Positions 7,845 to 12,085 of a DNA stretch of 12,085 bases are shown piece after piece. The notes under the pieces were generated by a model that was given only the letters and a program-made list of their open reading frames with translations, was not told where the DNA came from and did no database searches. The position numbers were made by a program, and so were the translations under genes. This DNA is from Bacillota bacterium (GTDB lineage Bacteria > Bacillota > Dethiobacteria > Dethiobacterales > Dethiobacteraceae): NCBI GenBank assembly GCA_024650095.1, contig JANKMV010000032.1, forward strand, positions 1-12,085, in the 5' to 3' direction. Numbering within the stretch: the stretch's first letter is position 1; each line of letters starts with the position of its first letter.

Positions 7845-8314
7845 TGGTCTATTTTATCTTAGTTTTCGGTGTATTTTTGTCTCTTTATGCTTTCTTTGCT
7901 ATGGATCGTGAAAGCAAACAGAAGGGTCGATTGTCAACTGAGCCCTTACCTCCCTTTCAGGATGCTTTCCCCGAAGATACACAACCATCAGTTGATGGAA
8001 GCATGCTATATGTACTCAAGGAAAGTGTTGAAGAACAGTTGGCTGAATTGAAAAAACAAAAAGAAACAATAACGTTCTTGATGATGCGGGTTGAGGGAAT
8101 GATGAAGACGCAAAATACTAAGGAATCTGAAATGGAAATAAATACTATGCATAAGGATCAAGATCACGCTCTCTCCGAAAAAGATCTGGAAAGGACCCGT
8201 CTACACAATGAAATCTATGCACTATATGATCAAGGAATGGCTGTGGATGAAATTTCCAAACAAGTTAGCAAAGGGAAGGGTGAGGTAAAATTAATTTTGA
8301 ATTTAAGAAATTAA
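7844..8314 (+). CDS. Membrane-anchored coiled-coil protein in the SwrB (YlxL) position
   Basis: A 156-residue protein with one N-terminal membrane helix (about residues 2-20, YFILVFGVFLSLYAFFAM), then a positively charged stretch. A proline-rich linker leads to a probable coiled coil (about 55-92, rich in E, K, L and M). A short C-terminal helix-turn-helix-like segment follows (117-155, NEIYALYDQGMAVDEISKQV). This architecture and the position directly after the sigma-28 gene match B. subtilis SwrB, which promotes assembly of the flagellar export apparatus and full sigma-D activity. Sequence identity to SwrB is not obvious by eye, so the call rests on architecture and place. The start shares one base with the fliA stop. 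A few C-terminal codons may overlap the start of the next gene. Confidence 0.75.
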   Translation: MVYFILVFGVFLSLYAFFAMDRESKQKGRLSTEPLPPFQDAFPEDTQPSVDGSMLYVLKESVEEQLAELKKQKETITFLMMRVEGMMKTQNTKESEMEINTMHKDQDHALSEKDLERTRLHNEIYALYDQGMAVDEISKQVSKGKGEVKLILNLRN

Positions 8315-8340
8315 CAATATTTCGTGATTCTAGATTTGTA

Positions 8341-8559
8341 TTGGGAATCGGCTTGGGCTTGACGGTTGCCTCATTACTCATAATTTTAAGTAGCCCTGAA
8401 GAAATGAGCCATTTTCAAATTGAGCAAAAAGCAAGAGAAATGGGAATGGTGTACAAAAACGATATATTGATTATTAGGGATGAAGTAAATGATGAGGGCG
8501 CTGTATCCGGGGAACCCACTGGGAGCATCAATGAAACGACGAATCAATCAGGGGATTAA
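8341..8559 (+). CDS. Small single-pass membrane protein, unknown function, start uncertain
   Basis: From TTG at 8341 this gives 72 residues: a membrane helix (about residues 1-20, GIGLGLTVASLLIIL), a short extracytoplasmic part with EEMSHFQIEQKAREMGMVY, and an acidic tail. No ribosome site precedes the TTG. The frame is open back to 8284 and encodes a basic stretch, KKLTIFRDSRF, just before the membrane helix, as expected for a cytoplasmic anchor. The only well-placed start is an ATT at 8290, nine bases after AAGGG (8276-8280), which would give 89 residues and a 25-base overlap with the preceding gene. From memory, the helix plus the QKAREMGMVY-type segment recalls short proteins sometimes labelled MltG-like; I would not assign an enzyme. 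The gap to flgF is 30 bases. Confidence 0.6.
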   Translation: MGIGLGLTVASLLIILSSPEEMSHFQIEQKAREMGMVYKNDILIIRDEVNDEGAVSGEPTGSINETTNQSGD

Positions 8560-8589
8560 CAAAAGACGCAGTAAAGGAGGTTTGATTGT

Positions 8590-9354
8590 ATGATCAGAGG
8601 ACTGTTCGCTTCAGCTAGGGGTATGGATGTAGAGCTAAAAAAACAGGAAGTCATCAGTAATAATTTAGCAAACAGCAATACCACAGGGTTTAAGAAAGAC
8701 GTGGTATTGGTCCGGAGCTTTTCGGATGAACTGCTTACCATTATGAACAAGGGGACATCCCTGTCACTAGGAGCCTTATCTGAAAGCCCACTAATACAGT
8801 CGATTGAGACAGCCTTTAGCCCAGGTACATTGAATGATACTGGCAGATCTTTGGATTTGGCCATAACGGGTGATGCATTTTTTACGTTGCAGACACCACA
8901 GGGGATTCGATATACGAAGGATGGTACTTTTTGTTTAGACCGGGATGGATTTTTGGTATCCAGTGATGGTTATCGTGTTTTGGACATAGATGGGGTCCCC
9001 CTTCAAATTTTGACCGACAATGTTGCTGTAGATGAAGACGGGGGAATTTGGCGCATGGATGATCAACAAAGTCAGTTTGTGGGAAGAATTAGCTTATCCG
9101 TTTTTTTGCCAGATGATATCAGATCTTTAGAAAAAAGGGGGCAGAATCTTTTTGAGGCTGTAGATTCTACACCGGTATCACAGGGTGTAGGTCAAGTCAG
9201 GCAGGGTGTGCTTGAAATGGCAAATTTGGAGATTATTCAGGAAATGGTTAATATGCTGAGCGTTACGCGCATTTATGAGGCAAATCAAAAATCATTACAA
9301 GCCCATGATGAAATTCTGGGAAAGAGTGTTAATGAAGTAGGAAGATTGCGCTAG
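8590..9354 (+). CDS. flgF: Flagellar rod/hook-basal body protein, FlgF-like (B. subtilis FlhO type)
   Basis: A 254-residue protein of the FlgF/FlgG axial family. The N-terminal rod-type motif VISNNLANSNTTGFKK (residues 21-36) forms the helical core. The middle domain carries DLAITGDAFFTLQTPQGIRYTKDG (about 89-112). The C-terminal helix has LEMANLEIIQEMVNMLSVTRIYEANQKSLQ. Such proteins are exported through the FliPQR-FlhBA gate without a cleaved signal peptide and build the rod. It is the first of a tandem pair, like flhO-flhP of B. subtilis, and lacks the FQDLLY segment found in its partner, which favours FlgF. The ATG at 8590 has an excellent ribosome site, AAGGAGG at 8574-8580, with a 9-base spacer, so expression should be high. 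Confidence 0.9.
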   Translation: MIRGLFASARGMDVELKKQEVISNNLANSNTTGFKKDVVLVRSFSDELLTIMNKGTSLSLGALSESPLIQSIETAFSPGTLNDTGRSLDLAITGDAFFTLQTPQGIRYTKDGTFCLDRDGFLVSSDGYRVLDIDGVPLQILTDNVAVDEDGGIWRMDDQQSQFVGRISLSVFLPDDIRSLEKRGQNLFEAVDSTPVSQGVGQVRQGVLEMANLEIIQEMVNMLSVTRIYEANQKSLQAHDEILGKSVNEVGRLR

Positions 9355-9365
9355 GAGGGCTATCA

Positions 9366-10151
9366 ATGATTACAAAATTGTGGAGCAGTGCATCGGGAAT
9401 GTTGGCACAATCCTTTCGAATTGACACCATTGCAAATAATATTGCCAATGTCAACACGACTGGTTACAAAAAGGTAGACGTGCAGTTTCAGGACCTATTG
9501 TACAATTCTATTAAAACAACCGGGAACCCAGTAGAGTTAGGGGCAGAAAATGCTATGCAAGTGGGGCAGGGTGTAAAGCCGGCGGGTAGCAAAGCTTATT
9601 TCCTTCAGGGTGTTCCAAGAGAAACAGGCAGGGAATTGGATTTGGCAATACAGGGTGATGGTTTTTTTCGCGTATTTCACCCGGATGGTCAGCACAGATA
9701 TACACGAGCGGGAAACTTTAATCTTGACGCAGACGGTCACGTAGTAACAGATGATGGTTATAGGGTGGATCTGCTTCCCCAGGAACTATTGCAAATAAAA
9801 TTTACCAGTATCATTGTCGATCGTGATGGTATGGTACGTTTGTTTAATGAAACCGGCGAACTCATGGAGGAGGGTGCAGTAGAAATATTCAAGTTTCAAA
9901 ACGTGGAGGGCTTGGAGGCTAAAGGAAGAAACCTTTGGTTGTCTACGGAAAACTCAGGGCAACCCATTGCTGGTAGGCCCGGGGATGCGGGTTTTGGTAC
10001 TATATCGCAAAAGTTTCTTGAGCAATCAAATGTGAACATGACTGAAGAAATGACTCGTCTTATTATGGCCCAGCGTTCTTTTGAAGTAAGTTCACGCGCA
10101 GTCAGGACAGCGGATGAGATGTGGGCGCTTGCCAATCAAATCCGCAAGTAG
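9366..10151 (+). CDS. flgG: Flagellar distal-rod protein, FlgG-like (B. subtilis FlhP type)
   Basis: A 261-residue axial protein, the usual FlgG length. It shows the N-terminal core motif IANNIANVNTTGYKK (residues 22-36), then FQDLLYNSI (41-49), typical of FlgG, and DLAIQGDGFFRVFHPDGQHRY in the middle domain. The C-terminal helix has LEQSNVNMTEEMTRLIMAQ, a hallmark of distal rod and hook proteins. It is a paralogue of the preceding gene. The ribosome site AGGAGGG (9353-9359) begins within the stop codon of flgF and lies 6 bases before the ATG, so the pair is translated together. The product is a substrate of the export gate encoded upstream. Confidence 0.93.
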   Translation: MITKLWSSASGMLAQSFRIDTIANNIANVNTTGYKKVDVQFQDLLYNSIKTTGNPVELGAENAMQVGQGVKPAGSKAYFLQGVPRETGRELDLAIQGDGFFRVFHPDGQHRYTRAGNFNLDADGHVVTDDGYRVDLLPQELLQIKFTSIIVDRDGMVRLFNETGELMEEGAVEIFKFQNVEGLEAKGRNLWLSTENSGQPIAGRPGDAGFGTISQKFLEQSNVNMTEEMTRLIMAQRSFEVSSRAVRTADEMWALANQIRK

Positions 10152-10180
10152 GAGATCGTTGAACACAAACAAGAGGGAGT

Positions 10181-10465
10181 ATGAAAGAAATGAAAGTAAA
10201 TAACGTAATGCTTGGAACATACCAACCTTCGGTTTTAGCTCCAAAAATAAATAAGACTGATCAGGAAATAAAAGCGAATCAGGAATTCACAGCAATACTC
10301 TATGAAAAAATGCTAACAAGCATTATGAAGCCAAATACCGGACAAGGAATGTCACATGAGGATTTAGCATGGCAAGTTTTGATTAAAGAGATAGCCAGTG
10401 AAATGTCAACAGCGCCCAAATCATTGGCGGTGGATTTATTTTCGCAGAAAGGAAAAAAGAGCTAA
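10181..10465 (+). CDS. flgJ: Short rod-binding protein, FlgJ N-terminal-domain type
   Basis: A 94-residue protein resembling only the rod-binding domain of FlgJ. The segment NQEFTAILYEKMLTSIMK (about residues 33-50), followed by GQGMSHEDLAWQVLIKEIASEMS, matches the pattern of rod-binding domains (EFE..FL..ML ... LY...L...IA). There is no muramidase domain, as is common outside the gamma-proteobacteria, where wall cutting is done by a separate enzyme. It probably acts as a scaffold or cap for rod assembly together with the two preceding rod proteins. Its start may be ATG 10181 or the in-frame ATG 10190. The site GAGGGAG (10173-10179) lies only one base before the first ATG and ten before the second, so the second is a real option. 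It closes the + strand gene run. Confidence 0.82.
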   Translation: MKEMKVNNVMLGTYQPSVLAPKINKTDQEIKANQEFTAILYEKMLTSIMKPNTGQGMSHEDLAWQVLIKEIASEMSTAPKSLAVDLFSQKGKKS

Positions 10466-10480
10466 ATTCGCTCTCTTCTC
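10453..10480 (-). terminator. Possible rho-independent terminator for the - strand fapA gene
   Basis: Read on the - strand, AGAGC (10474-10470) pairs with GCTCT (10462-10458) around a 7-base loop, extended by a G-U and two A-U pairs. The 3' side continues as an uninterrupted run of T. On the + strand the same hairpin is followed by CTTCTC, which is a poor U-tract, so it serves the - strand better. It overlaps the last codons of flgJ and lies about 75 bases after the fapA stop. The stem is short and only moderately stable. Confidence 0.4.
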
Positions 10481-10549
10481 TATAAGAAACAGGAAATATT
10501 TTGATTATATAAAGGGATGAGCAATACTTGTCGATGAATATAGTGTGTC

Positions 10550-12055
10550 CTAATAATTAGTTATTGCGATTCCAGCTCCTTGTTTTGTTGAAACTTTGAC
10601 TTTCCTTCGAGGAACCGTGAAGCGAAAGCTTTCCTTCCCCACAGTAACTACAGTATTTTCATATACTTGTCCAATGTAGATTATCTGTCCGGTGGGGACA
10701 ATAATATCTGTCCGAATCGCAGCGTCTGACCCGACTCTATATATTTTCACATTCTTTTCGGCCTTAATGGTGCCACCGCGGGCAACACCGCGTATCTCAA
10801 TATTCCCCTGAGAAATGATATCTGTATGAAAACAACCCTGTCCACTAATAATGATGTTACCACTAGCATCTAGCGTGGAGTTTTGGCAATACAAAACGGA
10901 AATATTGCTCTGGGCATCAGATATTAATGTAAGTTTGTTTTTAACAACTCCGGTTGATCGTAAAAGGGCAACCGCATTGTCTATTTTTTGGTAGGGAAGC
11001 CGACTAAAGTCATCGAGTTGTTGCTTAAGGGCGATGATAGAAAATATTGTGTCCTGATCAAGGTCATATTTAGCATTAATAGTCAGACATATACCTAACT
11101 CTTCCATTTGAGGTAGTAAGTTTTTAAATTTTTTCTCTACTAAAAGATCCAAAATATAGCCAAAACGCGCATTTTTGTAGCTAGGCATTTTTATGACTTG
11201 TTGAAAACTTTTTAATATTTCAGCTAATGTTGATTCTAATCTTACGAGTTTTGGATACGCTCTCAAAGCATAGGACTGAGACAAACCTGCAAATAATTTG
11301 CTGTTAATAACATTGTTTTTTACAATAACTGATCCTTTTGCTTTAACCAGTGCTCCAGTTACACTTTCTAATATGGTAATATCCTTGGCTGAGAAGACCT
11401 CCATTGATTCTGATACTTTACCATTGACTTGAATGTTTCCTCTAAAATTGATGTGTCCAGAGGTTATATTAACATCACCATTTAGAATGTAGGTAGGTTC
11501 AACACTGACAGAATATCCTTGCTGTTCCTTCACCATAATGGGTTGACCAAGAACAGCTGAATAAACCTCCAAACCATTTTCACTGAGGTATGTATTTTTA
11601 CGGGCTGATAATACGATGTCTTTTACTGGGGGGGGATAGAGAACATCTCCGGTTACTGCTTTTCCCACTTTTCCAGGATTCGCAGGATTTTTTTTTGCGA
11701 GAAGGATGTCTTTATCAACAGCTGGGATGTCTCCTTTATGACGATAATCAATATTTAGAATTGAGTCTTCATCTCGTGTATGAGTTTCGATTTTTGGAAA
11801 GAAAAATTCAAAACTGGCATCTTCGCCCGGTTGAGGAGCTAGCCCTTTGGCAATAATGGTTTCTTCACCGTTTGTACTGAGCAATGCTAGCTTTATTGCA
11901 CCATGGTCAATACCATAATCGACACCTATTTTATGCAGTAAATCATAGACCTGATCTAAATTATTGACTTCTTCAACTGCGAGCGTTTGTTCAATTTCAG
12001 GGATGAGGATCCCTACTTCTAGAGAGTCAAGTGTGGGGTTGAGAGCGACGATCAT
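10550..12055 (-). CDS. fapA: FapA-family (DUF342) polymer-forming flagellar assembly protein
   Basis: A 501-residue protein, typical in length for DUF342/FapA. The N-terminal part (about 1-100) contains IGVDYGIDHGAIKLAL. The family block NPGKVGKAVTGDVLYPPPVKD follows at about 126-146. A repetitive beta-helix (about 188-256) has spaced glycines in NGDVNITSGHINFRGNIQVNGK. A helical insert (about 258-370) and a second set of beta-turns to about 465 complete it. In Vibrio vulnificus FapA promotes polar flagellation and is controlled by sugar-transport EIIA-Glc; a similar role here is inference. It converges on the flagellar run. The ATG at 12053-12055 has AGGA about five bases upstream, but the frame stays open to the window edge. 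A9 and C8 runs occur in its first third. Confidence 0.88.
   Translation of the reverse strand: MIVALNPTLDSLEVGILIPEIEQTLAVEEVNNLDQVYDLLHKIGVDYGIDHGAIKLALLSTNGEETIIAKGLAPQPGEDASFEFFFPKIETHTRDEDSILNIDYRHKGDIPAVDKDILLAKKNPANPGKVGKAVTGDVLYPPPVKDIVLSARKNTYLSENGLEVYSAVLGQPIMVKEQQGYSVSVEPTYILNGDVNITSGHINFRGNIQVNGKVSESMEVFSAKDITILESVTGALVKAKGSVIVKNNVINSKLFAGLSQSYALRAYPKLVRLESTLAEILKSFQQVIKMPSYKNARFGYILDLLVEKKFKNLLPQMEELGICLTINAKYDLDQDTIFSIIALKQQLDDFSRLPYQKIDNAVALLRSTGVVKNKLTLISDAQSNISVLYCQNSTLDASGNIIISGQGCFHTDIISQGNIEIRGVARGGTIKAEKNVKIYRVGSDAAIRTDIIVPTGQIIYIGQVYENTVVTVGKESFRFTVPRRKVKVSTKQGAGIAITNY
11628..11635. repeat. Homopolymer run G8 (C8 on the fapA coding strand)
   Basis: Eight consecutive G on the + strand, read as CCC CCC CCA in fapA and encoding the Pro-Pro-Pro after L139-Y140. 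A run of this length in a coding region can lengthen or shorten by slippage and shift the frame. It sits in the conserved block GDVLYPPPVKD of FapA. Confidence 0.95.
11688..11696. repeat. Homopolymer run T9 (A9 on the fapA coding strand)
   Basis: Nine consecutive T on the + strand, read as GCA AAA AAA AAT in fapA and encoding Ala-Lys-Lys-Asn. A9 runs are known sites of transcriptional slippage and also form a heptamer compatible with ribosomal frameshifting. The run is about 50 bases from the C8 run, upstream of it in the direction of fapA. Confidence 0.95.
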
Positions 12056-12085
12056 TTTTCCTAGTATTAGTGTAGCAGTGAGTCC

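Noticed and set aside
8291..8314. AT-only inverted repeat (TTAATTT and AAATTAA) at the end of the SwrB-like gene, considered as a terminator or operator
   Set aside because: The stem has no G or C, no U-tract follows, and it overlaps coding sequence on both sides; too weak to call.
10458..10474. The flgJ-end hairpin as a + strand terminator
   Set aside because: Only five certain pairs and it is followed by CTTCTC rather than a U-tract on the + strand; kept only as a candidate for the - strand.
11590..11856. 88-codon + strand open frame inside fapA
   Set aside because: Antisense to the well-supported FapA N-terminal half; no ribosome site and no recognisable pattern.
12056..12085. Extension of fapA past the chosen ATG to the window edge
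   Set aside because: The frame is open, but the ATG has an AGGA site at fair spacing and the first residues fit the start of the N-terminal domain; an upstream start cannot be excluded.
1..12085. Mobile elements, CRISPR arrays, tRNA or rRNA genes, riboswitches
   Set aside because: No transposase or integrase coding, no repeat-spacer pattern, no cloverleaf or ribosomal RNA segments were seen; nearly all the sequence is accounted for by flagellar coding regions.

Overview
The window is a contiguous stretch of a flagellar (fla) operon from a Gram-positive-lineage bacterium (Firmicutes/Bacillota). Gene content and order match the Bacillus subtilis fla/che operon core: fliP-fliQ-fliR-flhB-flhA-flhF-flhG, then a sigma-28 gene and a SwrB-like gene. 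Moderate base composition, strong AGGAGG-type ribosome sites, TTG starts and a PilZ gene between flhG and fliA fit an anaerobic clostridial or Negativicutes lineage (Sporomusa/Pelosinus-like). That placement is an inference from layout; nothing in the window proves it.

Layout: bases 1-273 are the 3' end of fliP. Bases 287-4481 hold fliQ, fliR, flhB and flhA, the membrane core of the flagellar type III export gate. Bases 4478-6419 hold flhF and flhG, the SRP-type GTPase and MinD-type ATPase pair that set flagellar place and number. Bases 6416-7105 encode a PilZ (YcgR-like) protein that would link c-di-GMP to the motor. Bases 7119-7844 encode the flagellar sigma factor. It is followed by a membrane-anchored SwrB-like coiled-coil protein and a very small membrane protein whose start is unclear. 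Bases 8590-10465 hold two rod/hook proteins (FlgF-like and FlgG-like) and a short FlgJ-type rod-binding protein. The chemotaxis block (cheB-A-W-C-D) that lies between flhG and sigD in B. subtilis is absent here.

All genes from 1 to 10465 are on the + strand with tiny gaps or 1-4 base overlaps, so they are very probably co-transcribed and in part translationally coupled. I see no convincing promoter inside the run. The last gene (10550-12055) is convergent on the - strand and encodes a FapA/DUF342 polymer-forming protein. A modest hairpin with a U-tract, readable on the - strand at the end of flgJ, may terminate it.

I do not see a new defence, mobile or biosynthetic system; this is ordinary flagellar machinery. 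The points worth a second look are a perfect 28-base palindrome inside fliR, two homopolymer runs close together in fapA, FlhB with NPTE instead of NPTH at the self-cleavage site, a PilZ motif whose serine is glycine, and a small membrane gene that seems to lack an ordinary start codon.
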